A stretch of DNA of 64,000 nt from Plasmodium brasilianum (lineage: Eukaryota > Apicomplexa > Aconoidasida > Haemosporida > Plasmodiidae), in NCBI RefSeq assembly GCF_023973825.1, contig NC_090122.1:1-64000 (forward strand), in the 5' to 3' direction. Below the pieces are notes generated by a model that did no database searches, was not told where the DNA came from, and worked only from the letters and a program-made list of their open reading frames with translations. A program made the translations under genes and the position numbers. Position 1 is the first letter of the stretch, and every line of letters begins with the position of its first letter. Positions 40,365 through 52,619 of this stretch are shown here, one piece after another.

Positions 40365-41381
40365 TTATCTTCTCCTGAACCTTAATTTTTCATATTTTTT
40401 AACCTTTTTGTGATAATATACAGCAACTGATACAAACGTGACACCCAATATAAATAAGGGTAAGAAATATATTAGGAAACCAAACTTTTATCCCAATATA
40501 CGAGCTTCAGTTATAACTGTTCCATTAGTTTCAAACAAACGGCAAACAATATCTGATCCCCAAATTTCATTGTTCTTCCAGAACTCTTTAAACATCTTTA
40601 ACTTCTTTAGAATAGGTGACAGTATTACATTATTGGCCATCTGTTCTAAATATTTCTTTGTCAAACCTAACTTGAACAATAAACTTTCTTTAACTGCAAA
40701 CACAAGTGATACATCTACTATGATTAATATTAATAATAACAAGAACAATAATGGAGGTAAGGTAAATCGTATTGCTAATTTTTTACGAATTATTTTTTTG
40801 TAAACCTTATAACTGACTGTCCTATTTTTTTTAACAAAACCTACATAATCAAGTTCTTTGAATATTTTTTTTTCTATATGAGAATATTTTTTATTTTCAA
40901 ATATACAAGTTTTATTTTTCGTAGCTTGTTTATTGTCACTACTAGTCATTGATAAATTTCCTTTAGATTGTTTGTTTGCTTCCATATCACCTTTCCCATA
41001 ATTAAATATATAATTTTTTTCGAGTATTCCTTTATTTGTTACATCTTTCTTTATACCTATAATATTTGAATTATTATCTCGATTACATCTTTCTAATAAT
41101 CTCTAAATTCTTGAATGAAATTTTCCCGCAAGGGCGCAGTTCACACTCAAAAATTCATTAAGCGAACTCTGAAAAATGAAAAATGTAAATATTTATTATT
41201 TAAATAAATAATCACTTGAAAAAAAAACAGTATTTATAAAAATAAAACCAGATATTATATATAATTCAAATATCCTTAAATAAGACTCTCATACCATATC
41301 ACTGTTCAAATAACATATCCAAGTGAAAATTATAAGCACTGTAATTTTACTAAAGAATAGTGGCTTAATTTTTTGCTCCAT
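40365..41381 (-). pseudogene. fam-m gene, near full length, two in-frame stops
   Basis: The best-preserved fam-m copy here. Exon 1 (41381 down to 41295, 29 codons) reads MEQKIKPLFFSKITVLIIF to NSDM with a GTATGA donor. Exon 2 (41168 down to 40365, 268 codons) joins in phase 0 and keeps one frame to its natural end. It has SSLNEFLSVNCALAGKFH, a TAG at 41103-41105 (residue 51) just before RLLERC in the PEXEL region, and a Lys and Asn-rich spacer. The family block EKKIFKELDYVGFVKKNRT spans about 128-146, with YKKIIRKK after it and a membrane span at about 165-188. A second stop, TAA at 40488-40490 (residue 256), precedes the second span (IYFLPLFILGVTFVSVAVYY) and the tail KKVKKYEKLRFRRR. There are no frameshifts. 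It is a recent pseudogene, unless the two stops are sequencing errors. From the internal ATG at 40985 only an untargeted 165-residue fragment could be made. Confidence 0.85.
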
Positions 41382-41537
41382 TATACAGATTTATAATATT
41401 ATATTCATTAAACAAATAATTAGTAATAATGTAATATTCACTTAATTATAAAGTACACTATAATTATTTATTTAATTTTTTTTTCTTAAAAAAATAATAA
41501 AAACATATAATTTTTATTTTTTTTTACAACGGAGACA

Positions 41538-41580
41538 CAAAAAAGTAACCTTAAAAATATATTATTAAATTTTAATCATT
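41538..41580 (-). promoter_or_regulatory. Block shared by fam-type upstream regions
   Basis: Plus-strand reading AAAAAAGTAACCTTAAAAAT then ATATTATTAAATTTTAATC, 157 bp upstream of the fam-m start. It shares AACCTTAA with the 3740 block and AAAGTAA with TTAAAAATATATTATTAAATT with the 45336 block. Probably part of the common promoter or 5' leader of these families; inferred. Confidence 0.42.
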
Positions 41581-44333
41581 ATATTATTTATAATGAACTA
41601 CTATGAATTATAATAATATAATTTGATTTCATGATTGAATACTCAAAATATATAAATTAATTATTTCATATTGGACAGTAAAGGAATAATTTTCAAAACA
41701 ATGCTTCTAAAAATAAAAAATAGAAAAAAAAACTTATATTTCTAAATATTCCAAAAAATGGAATTTGTAGAGAACATAGAGAATATAGAGTATGTATATT
41801 TCTATATATTAAAGATAATAACTCTTTATATTTAGGATGTTTTCTAATTAACAATTCTAATTTTTTACAAATTATATTTTTTAAAAACATGTTATTTCTA
41901 GTAATTTATTATTTATTATAACAATACAATAATAGTAATGATGAAATGTCAATAAAATATTTGGTACAACATTTTGCATTTTTCCTTATGCTTGCATTAA
42001 TTACTATGTAAATATATTTTTTCATTTATACTTTATAATATATTTAAAAAAGCATATTAATAATATATTACTTAATATATGGAAAATTGTATTATTATAG
42101 GCAAATAATGAATGACCATTTATTTTATTAATATAATTGTTCAAAATTCTAATTTTTTATTTGTGTGTTATTTACACTATAATTTCTAAAAATAAATTTT
42201 GCAAATTTAGCGACCTAATTCTTTTTCACTTTTTTAATTATATATATTTAGAAATCATGTAATAAAAAAGAATGGAATCATATAGTATATTTTGTTTAAT
42301 ATATAACATCATTATAGTCTTGTTCAACAATCAAATTGTTTAATTCTATCAATAATAAAAATACATATCCCTTTTTGTTATCACTTTATTTCATCATAAT
42401 TGTTTAAGTAATTTTTTTAAAGTAAAACATAATCAATAGTTACATAAACATACTAATGAAATGAAAAAAAAATGATATACTTTAACTTATTCCTCATACA
42501 TTATAACATACAAAATTAATAATATTGTACGTAGAATTACTACTTAAAATTAAAATTACATAAATATATATTTCACTTCTTACGAATAATATAAACTATA
42601 AATGAAAACTGATTTATATACATATATATATTACCGAGAAAAAATTGTAATTTCATAAAATATCATAATATAGTGTATTAACAAAAAAGAAAAAAAAAGA
42701 AATTGTTTTATTAATATTTTTATTAGAATATTTTTGCTCTTCATACAAAACTGTCCATATATATTATTTTCATATATTTTATATCCTAATATTCTTTTAC
42801 AAAGAAATAAATGTGCATGCGTTATAACATTTAGAAAACAATGCTTTTTAAATGTATATAAATGTTATAACTAAAATATTTATTCATGTTATATTATAAT
42901 TTTCATTTGAAACTCTAAAAAAGATAGTTTAATACTTGATTGTTAGTAGTAAAACAATTGCACGGTAAACTAATACATTACACTTATTCACTTAAATTCT
43001 TAACAATAAAATATAGTAATTTTTTAAATAGAACTATTTAAAACATGTATAACAAAAAAAACAATCCTATTTTTTGACAAATTATATGTAAAAATTTAAT
43101 ACTTATTTTTTAATTTTTATTTATTTAGAAATTCAGCTTTATAAATATAAATGAATTAGTAAAGATCAATATAACTATATTTATTTTTATACATCTTCAA
43201 AATAATATGAAACCTCTTTTTTAATATCATTATAAATATAAAAATTAGTGATAACACATAAATAAATACCAGAACATTATTATATATTTATAGAAACTTA
43301 TATTAATCTTATTGTTCCTTATGATAATATATATTTTTTCAGACACATGACATATTGTTAAAAATAGACTATTATAAAAAAAAAACAAGGAAAAAAAAAT
43401 ATGATAAATTCAAATATAATACATTATAAAAATGTTAAAAACTCATATCATTAATAAAATCATTTAATAATATATAAATTAAAAACAATGTATATTATAT
43501 ATATTCTTAAATTTCCAATATAATACATGCTTAAGTAATTTTCCAAAAATAAATTTACGACATGATTAGGCATAATAAAAAAATTATAAGTAGTTATAAT
43601 TCTTCTGTTGCACAAATTTAGAATACCTAAGTTTTTAAACAGTTATAAACAATCAATATATAACAAGAACATTATTTTATTCTGTATTTATAACTTCAAA
43701 TATATGTTATACAAAAAAAATATAAAGTATATTTAAAAGGCTTTCTAAAAAAAATATGTTTTATAATGTATTTACCATAAATATTGTGTTTTAAAATAAA
43801 TATTAACTTTGCTATGAAGTTTAAAAAAGTAATAAAATATATTTATACAACAAAAAGAATTCAGTACATTTCATCTTCTAATAAACAAAACTTTTATTTT
43901 TAATTTTAAGGAAATAACGCAATTTTTTGTTTTCATAGCATATAATCATTTAAAATACGTACAGGAAAAAAAATAATTAAGATTATTTTTATAGCAAAAT
44001 ATATAAAATAACACCCGATATCAATAAAATTATACAAACAATGCTTTTTTATATTAATTTTAATGAACATATATATAAATTCCAAAAAAAAGTTTCATTT
44101 AATAATGAAATATATATATGAATTATAACATTCTGTTATTCTGAGAAAATATTTTGAAATACAAAATGTACAACATCAAAATATTCATTCTAACAAAAAC
44201 TCTATAAAATGTATATATTTACTTTTAAGGAACTAAAAAGCGTTTCCTATGATTATAAATTTGTGGAATATAAACAATTATAGTTATGTATGTTATTGGG
44301 GTATATCACTTGGGATATTATAGGTTTTAATTC
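41581..44333. other. AT-rich noncoding DNA
   Basis: The 5' flank of fam-m and the 3' flank of the next exported pseudogene. The short minus-strand frame at 41693-41890 lies in the fam-m promoter region and shows no family motif. Nothing else supported. Confidence 0.5.
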
Positions 44334-45182
44334 CTACAAAATACTATGAAAATGATATTCCGTATTATGCATTTCACATTTTTTATTTGTTATCATTATA
44401 TATTTTAGAATCTTTCTGAAAACATAACTTATCATTAGTATAAATATAAATAATCCAATAAAGAATATATCAGGAAAATTCAATAAAAATGTATTTTTAT
44501 GAGTATATAATATACAACCTAAATTTATTAGATATAACGGTAGTATTCTATGTAATATATGGAAATTATACAAAGCACAATACACACATTTTTACTTTTA
44601 TACTTTTCCTCAAAAACTTAAAATCAGCATGCTTCATACCTCTCTCTTACTTTATATAATTTATATTCTTGAATAAACATTTACCAAAATATGTGCATCC
44701 TCAGCCGTAAAAAAATGATTTATTTTCCTAATTTGTTCATAGATTTTTGAATTCATTGATGAACTTCCATTTGAAAGGCTATTGTATGCGTTGCCCACAT
44801 TTTCATTATAAGATGTATCTCTTTTTTTTTTTTGCCCATTCTTTTATTTTTCATCTTATCTGTTACTCATACATTATTTGAACGTCTTTCCTGAATATGT
44901 TTTGCTATCATTCAATAAATTTTTTACCTAGTGTTATATCAACAATGTTCTGCTCAAACAAATACCTATTAAAAGTATTCTAAAAAAACAGTGTATATAT
45001 TTAAGATTTAAAAGAATAAAAACTTCATGGTTAAAAAACAGTATTATTACAAATGAATAATAAATAATATAAATATCCTAAAACTATATTACCATGCCAC
45101 ACAATCGATAAAAGTAAATATCCGAGGTGAAAGGGAAAATATATCAATTTTAATAAAAAAGAGTAACAATTTTTTGTTTCAT
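44334..45182 (-). pseudogene. Exported membrane protein pseudogene, frameshifted
   Basis: A two-exon exported-type locus. The exon 1 region (45182 down to 45093) starts MKQKIV. One extra base then shifts it into LLFFIKIDIFSLSPRIF before a GTAATA donor. Exon 2 starts at 44979 after TTTTTTTAG with NTFNRYLFEQNIVDITLGK. Frame changes follow: IAKHIQERRSNNV, DKMKNKRMGKKKKRDTSYNE, NVGNAYNSLSNGSSSMNSK and IYEQIRKINHFFTAEDAHIL are all readable. The last open stretch (44585 down to 44334) holds two hydrophobic segments, including DIFFIGLFIFILMISYVF followed by RKILKYIMI. The overall layout is that of fam-l/m and related exported proteins. The middle (Ser and Asn-rich, then QIRKINHFF) does not match either family clearly, so it is left as a generic exported protein. 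It is disrupted by at least three frameshifts. Confidence 0.65.
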
Positions 45183-45335
45183 CCTTCAAATTTTTATTAT
45201 TGTAATATTTTGAGTTAGGAAAAAATTAACAACAATGTAATAATTTTTAATGACAAATAATTCTACTTTTTTTTTTATTATATTTTTGTAAAAACGTAAT
45301 AATATTTATATAACTGTAATGTATATTACAATATA

Positions 45336-45383
45336 GAAAAAGTAAAATAAATTTAAAAATATATTATTAAATTATTATAATGT
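45336..45383 (-). promoter_or_regulatory. Block shared by fam-type upstream regions
   Basis: Contains GAAAAAGTAAAATAAATTTA followed by AAAATATATTATTAAATTAT on the plus strand. It lies 154 bp upstream of the former start codon at 45182 and is closest to the block at 16323. A regulatory role is inferred from repeated position only. Confidence 0.4.
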
Positions 45384-48300
45384 TATATATAAAAACCAAA
45401 CAATATTTAAAATAAAATAACATGAATTCACTCATAAATATCCCCAATATATAATTTAATTAATTGATTTAGTTCCCTATTTAAATATTTTTTCTATCAA
45501 TTTTTTTCAAAAAAAAATAAGTAAAAAGAAATAATATATAATTTTTTAATATTCCAAAATATTCAGTTTATTTAAAAAACATAATACACATAACGGATAT
45601 AATGTGCTGCACTATATATTAAGAGAATTATGGTTAATTTTGATGTTGTATTTTTATAAATAACTCTAATTTTATAAAAATATTTTGAAAAAACATCTAT
45701 TATTAATAAAAGGTATTAATCATTTTAATAATGTATTAATGTTAGTTATTAATAAAAAAAAATATGTTATACATTTTATTTCGTTATATTTACTTCTAAA
45801 TTTTGCATGCTTTTTATATTGTTATATATTTAAAAAAACAAATTTATGAGATAACACCTATTATATACAAAATACTATAGTAAGACTTAACATAAAAGAT
45901 ATTTTTTATTTTTCTATCACATTTCTGAAAATTAAAATTATTAATAAATCTTAATTTATACAATTATTCTCGAATGAAAATTTTCCAAAATTCTACCATT
46001 TAATATATTATTTTAATTACTTTTATAAAATAGATATTTTTAAAAGAAATATTTATAAAATAAAAAAAAAAGATAGAAAGATTTTGCTTTATATGTATTT
46101 AAAAAATAAATTTATTTCTTTCCATGTTTCATTAGATATTTGAATAAATTATATTTTACTTTATGTTTCCCCATATTCTCATACTATTATAGTCTTTATA
46201 CATAATATTTACAGCATTATAATTAATATAATAAAATAAAACAATTTAAATAATAAATATTTTAAAATATAATAGATTATTTTTATATATATTTCTCTAC
46301 ATATATTTATTAATCAAAATATATCTAACAGAAATATGATAACATGAAAGCAATTAAAATTCAAAAAATGGTAGAACAAAAAATTTGTGAACATGTAAAT
46401 TCAAAAATTAAAAATAATCCAAAAGAAAATTCTTTAGTACAATAGATATGTAAAGAATAACCATAATAACTAAATTATTTACGTGAAGTAATTATTTACA
46501 CAAATTTATTATTTATATATATATATTTCTTAATTTACTGATTATTTTCTATCTCCTATATACTTTGTTTCAAATGAAGAATTAATATTAATGAAAATAC
46601 ATTTAAATTACTATAAAATAACGTATGTTTTTGTTAACACGTTTAAAATGTTCTGTAACTTCATTTATTGATACATTCATAAAAAAATATCATAAAATAA
46701 TATATTAACTTTTTCACCTTAAATGGTAAAACAATATTTATTAATAGTGTTATAACTATATATTATATGGTTATCAAATAAAGAAAAAAAACAAAAAATA
46801 AACTACATATTTTTAATGTATTTATAAGAATATATCTATGAATAATTTCAACATTATTACAAAGTTTCAATATTTTTTTTATTACATAATGTAGTGTGTT
46901 ATCCCATTTTTAAGGAAGTTTTATATGATTTACTATTACCAATTTATAAGTTATTTTACTTTTTTTTAAACATGCATTTAATTAATTCTTCTATAAGTAT
47001 ATCCAAATAATTTTTGATTTCTTTAGTAAGTGGATATATTTATTGATATTTATTAATATATTTGAATATGCACTTTATTAATTAAAATTTAGTCTAGAAG
47101 AAATCATTAACATAAAAATGTTATAATAATTATATACAAAATAAATATATATATATAATATACATAAAATTGATTCTACACACAGTATATTTTAATGTTT
47201 AATATTAATAAAAAGTAAAAAAATATAATTTATATATTTTATTTAAATTTTTTTTATCGTGATTATAAATTTTATAATACCATATTCTCCATTTGTTGTA
47301 TGCTCTATTTGTAGCTCGTAAACCAATATATAAATAATTAAAATATATATATACACTTAATTCCACCAAACCGAGATTATCATTGTATATATACCAATAA
47401 ATAAAATATGTGCTAAGCATAACTTTTACTTCTACATGAATTTATACAGAATAAAATTTTTTATATTATGGATAATCATCTAATGTACTAAAATTTATAT
47501 TGTATGGAAAATGTTATATTTATTTTTTTTTAATTAAAGATATTATATACTGCCATGAACTTATTCAATCCTATAATAACGCAATAAATTAATAAAAAAA
47601 ATAATATGCTTATAAATAAGGCACAACTAACGTCGATTTATGTTTATAATTTTTATTATATTAAAAAAAAGAACTTACTGATATCAAAATATTGCTCTTA
47701 TTTAACATTTATTTTTCATTATTTAAAACACATTTAAAACCCTATTAGGCAATAATCAACACATTTGCAGAAAAATCTTCATAATAGAACAAATGTAAAA
47801 ATAATTATTTATGAGTATTTGTGCAATAATACAAAATAAAATTATTTATTTTCTTTCCCCTCAAGGTTATTTCAACCTTTAAATATATATAATACATTAT
47901 TAAAAAATAATTAGTACCAAACTAAAAGAAGGATCTCTGAAGAATAAATATTAACAACTTATTATTATTAATTTATTATTACACACACTTTCTTTAACAA
48001 AAAAAAGTAAATATAGATCAAAATTATATATTTATAACATTTTATTGTAATTTATATTTTTGTTGCTCTTATAAATATTTATTAAAAACATATTTGCAGT
48101 AAGTATTAAGGGTGCGTGTCACTTACTTAGATACAAAAATTTTAAATCATTAAAATTAATAAATAACTATAAACAATTCCTTCCTAAAAGGGAATAGAAT
48201 TCTACAATATATTTATAACTTCATATATAAATCATTCATGTGTTAAAAAACATATTTAAAATGTTCTTGATGTAAATACGTACAGTAAAACATTTATAAT

Positions 48301-49190
48301 AATACTATTTATGAATGTTAATTAAATTTGATTTTTACAAAAACAAAAAAAAATACACTGTTTTTTTTTGTTATTTACAAAAAAATAAATCTACAAATGA
48401 TTGAAAACAAATCAAGCACTTATTTTAAATCAAGGTATAATCGTTGTAGACAAAAAAAAAAATAAATTTGTTAAAATGATAACAAATTAAGCGAAGATCT
48501 AAAATTGAATAATAACATTTTATCCATTAATGTATAGGAAAATCTGAAATATACATTTTTATACAAATATTATTAATCATACAAATTTTTTATATACTAA
48601 TATACTTAAATATACATACATATATTATTCCAAATCATATAAAATAATAATTTGCTAAATAATTTTACAATTAGCGTGAAGTATTATATTCCTAGCTTTT
48701 ATTATATTTTTTAAAACATATAAATATCTTATATATGAGTTATTAATAGTCCTATTATAATTTAATAATAAATTCTAATTAAAGAACAATTACTACTAAT
48801 AAATATATGTGAAATATTAATTGATATTATAAAAAAATTACATAGTATATCATAGACTGTCTCAATTTTCTACTTGTATAATAGGCACTTGTATACTCAA
48901 TATTTTTATCCTATTAAACTGACTATAAAAAATAGAGAAGATCTATTAATATAGGTAATCAAATAAATTTTAGCTTATTTTTAAAAGAGAATTATTAATA
49001 AACTGTTATTTAAATATATTATTTCTTAGTGCACATAGGAAAAAAAATATTTTTTTTTAAGAAACATTTAAATGTTTGCAAAAATTTTTTTGTTAAATTT
49101 TCACTATGATACTTTAAAAAATTCTCCTTTGACTAAAGTACACGATGAGTTGTATATATAAGTCAAAGAACAAGTTAAATTTATAAAAAT
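45384..49190. other. AT-rich noncoding DNA
   Basis: No supported gene. A tiny plus-strand frame at 46344-46445 (MKAIKIQKMVEQKICEHVNS and 13 more) has coding-like codons but no partner exon. DNA near 48200-48420 loosely resembles the 3' flank of the gene at 36.9 kb, which hints at a lost gene copy to the right. Confidence 0.45.
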
Positions 49191-49343
49191 TTATTTATTA
49201 TAATTCTTAAAATTACCTCGCAAAGACGAAACTATTGACCTTATTATGAAAATAACAAATATAAAGAAATTATATAGTATGAATCGCCGAGTAACATAAA
49301 AATTATTGTTTTCATCACGAATAATATATATATTGTTAATTAG

Positions 49344-49745
49344 AGAATTTGTTTTGTTCTCATCAAAAAAAAATATGTCTATAATATTATTAATAAACTT
49401 ATGGATTTGCATTTTAATGTTAATGATTTATTCAATGTATATGGCTCGTCTTATAATTTTATTTATAATAAATTTAAAAGGTTGAAAGAAAAAATAGAAA
49501 AAACATTTTTTTCTAATTATTTTAAAAGTTCCATTACATTATATTTTAATATTTCTTCAGTAGTAATAAACGCCAATACTATATTGATTACTTTAGCGGT
49601 ATTAATAAATTATATAACAGCAATATATAAAACTGTTCTATTTATCATTAAGATGGTCATTATTCGTGTACATGACGAAATCACTTCAAATACTACACAA
49701 AGTATAATCTTTGATGTTGATATAAAAGTTAAATTGCAAAGATAA
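49344..49745 (+). other. Unassigned open frame, membrane-like
   Basis: Open from 49344, with the first ATG at 49401 giving 114 residues. It has a charged part (FKRLKEKIEKTFFSNYFKSS) followed by two adjacent hydrophobic segments (INANTILITLAVLINYITAI and VLFIIKMVII) and ends at 49745. No signal exon, PEXEL or family motif was found upstream. The opposite strand is also partly open (49191-49412), ending RGNFKNYNK, which recalls exported-protein tails. Either strand could be a relic of a two-span exported protein, or both chance. Confidence 0.25.
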
Positions 49746-52619
49746 TTTAAAAGGTAAAATTTTTACAAAAGTAAAAGCTCATGAAACATATAGATAGGCA
49801 TGCTAACGTTACCAATAAACATTCATCAAAATAAGACAATAAAAATTTAACATAAACCCCTTTCTATGTTATTGTCTTTATTTCTTTTTCACTCTTGCAT
49901 ATATTACTTATATTTTTCCTTTTTTATAAAGTTAATACAATTTCCATCGTAAAATATAATTATAATTTATAACTACATATAATTTGTATTCCTCAATTTA
50001 TATTTCCAAAATAAATATATTATATATATACATTTTATTTTTAATGTTCATATGACATTCCTACCCCTGAAACCTCCTTATATAGAAAGATAATAAAGAA
50101 ATAAAATATTAAGCATACTTTTCATAAATTACCTATTCATGAATTATTAAAAAGTGATTAAGTGAACATAAAAATTAGAACTGCACGAAAATTCCTCCAC
50201 ATTATAATCTCTAATAGTCTCCTTTCATAAATATTACGAATTAAAATCAAGTTAACTAAAATGAAACAAGCTCAATACTTTCTTTGATTATATTCGAAAA
50301 TAACCTATTAAAACGAATAAAAAAAAAAATAATAAAATAATAGCATTGTTGTATAAATATTTAAAATTAATTTTTATGCAGTTTGTTCCTCATTCCTTCA
50401 GTTATTTAATATAATAATATTTCTCTCTTTACTATGATAAATTCCCCCTATATTTTATAAGTTCATTATATAATATTTTTATCATGTACGAAGCAGATAT
50501 ATTCAACTAAAAATTTTAAATATATATCATATTAGAAAATCATAAATCATTTTTTATATATTCCTGCGTATATTTTTATTAATCATTACATTTTAAAAAG
50601 AAATTGTGTAAAATATAAGTTATTCAAATAAAAATATAATGCATATTATGTAACAACAAATTTATACAAAACAAAAATCAAAAAATAAAAATAAATAAAA
50701 CTAATTACTTTTTAATATAATTGTTTGATTAAAAATAATCATATTAATTTAACTGCTTTGGATAAACAATTATTTAAAAAAAAAGTATATTAACAAAAAT
50801 TTTCTCGTTTACTTTTATTTAACTCTACATTTTATATCTTCTATACACACATGCCTAATTATTCACTGAAAATATATACTCGATATTTTCGTTATAATTA
50901 TATTATCCATATTACTATATGAAAATTTATGTAATTTTACTAGTTCGTATCTTAAAAATAATTATAATAAAAAAATATTTAATCTTTCCTATTTTACACG
51001 GCAATACATCATTTATTAGTAATATTAATATTACGTAGTTATAAAGTCATTCAATACAAAAAAAAAGAAAAAATAGATGATATATTTTTAATCTATTAAT
51101 ATGAATATTTTTATGAAGTATTAAAATAAATTCTTAAGAGAGATGCAATTTTTTTTTCTACTATTTAATGTAATATATACTATGCTATTTATATAATATT
51201 ATAACATATTCTTTCTATTAATTACAAAGATAAAATATATTTTGCTTATTTCTGTTTAATCACACAATTCAAATAATTTCTGCACAAAAATATGATAACA
51301 ATTTTTTTTATTAATAATACTATATATTCCATGTATTAATTAAAATTTATTTTAACAAAATCACATACAACTAAAGGTGAAAATAGGAAGGTACACAATA
51401 ATATAATTATATATAAAATAAATAAATAACTTTTCCAAATTATTCAGTGGTATATGTATATCATAAAAAATTAATATTGAGGTAATTAATATGTATAATA
51501 TTGAGTTGGTGTCGAGTTTACAATTTAATGTAATACATTGTCCATTAAAATAACAGTTATTTAGTGTAATTTATACAATATACATATTTTAATTCTAATC
51601 CATATATTCAATGTAGTAAATATAAAAATGTCTTAACAAAATAGTTATAACAATATAATGGTATCAAAAAATAAAATACAAAAAGCCCAATTAAGAGGAA
51701 ATATATTATCAATATTAATATATATTTTGTTTATATATTATGTATTTTATGAAAACGAAAAGACGCAAAAGTGTTATATACATTCATACAAATAAAAATA
51801 TTTATTTCTTTCTTAAAAAAAAAAAAATAATATATATATTTGTGATGTATAATCTCTTCCAACATTCAAATTTTCTGAAAACAAAGAAGAATAATTATTA
51901 GCCATAACACTTATATATAAGCCCTAAATTATACATGGGTAAGTTAATATAATTTTTGTTTTTAATAAACATTTTTATAGAATAATCCTGTAGATATATA
52001 AATAAATAATTCGGGGAATTAATTCCTTTTCATATATACTGCTTTAATGTATTAAATAGCGCATTTTCATTTCTCCTTAGTAATAATATTAGTTCTATAT
52101 AATAATATATAAACTATAATTAATTATTTTATAATGTATATTCAGAAATATTTACCATCATTTAAATATTAATAATAACATATACATTCCGTTTTTACCA
52201 ATATTTTGAATGTTTCATTTGAAAAATATGAATTCTTATTTACTCACAATTTTTTTATATTAAGTAGTTAATATATATAATACGAATATATATAAGATCC
52301 TCTTAAGTGGTAAAACAACCCTGTAACTTTTATTTTTAATAACCTAAAATACCTCTACTCAAATAGTTCTTCCTAATTAAGTGCATTGCAATGTTCATTA
52401 TTAAACTATAAATATATGACTATTGATGAATAGTGTTTCTCTTTAAATTTAATTAACATTCTTTAAGTCATTTATTCTCAAATCAATTTTTTATAAAACG
52501 ATGTACTAGTGAACATACATATATTTTTATAAAAAATTTCAACAATAATTGAAAATTAGTTTTGCAATTTTTTTTTTAGTTGTTATATTAAAGTATAACT
52601 CAATAAAAGGTGTCGTTTA
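49746..52619. other. AT-rich noncoding DNA
   Basis: No coding signal found. The sequence lies between the unassigned frame at 49.7 kb and the 3' end of the decayed multi-pass protein. Confidence 0.5.

Noticed and set aside
40438..40803. Plus-strand open frame of 121 codons
   Set aside because: Antisense of fam-m exon 2.
41693..41890. Minus-strand open frame of 65 codons upstream of fam-m
   Set aside because: Lies in the promoter region, has a poly-Phe end and no matching motif.
46344..46445. Plus-strand 33-residue frame (MKAIKIQKMVEQKICEHVNS and on)
   Set aside because: Codon use looks coding, but there is no second exon, splice signal or family match; chance is likely.
47205..47420. Minus-strand open frame of 71 codons
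   Set aside because: Tyr, Ile and Asn-rich, as expected from AT runs; no signal exon or motif.
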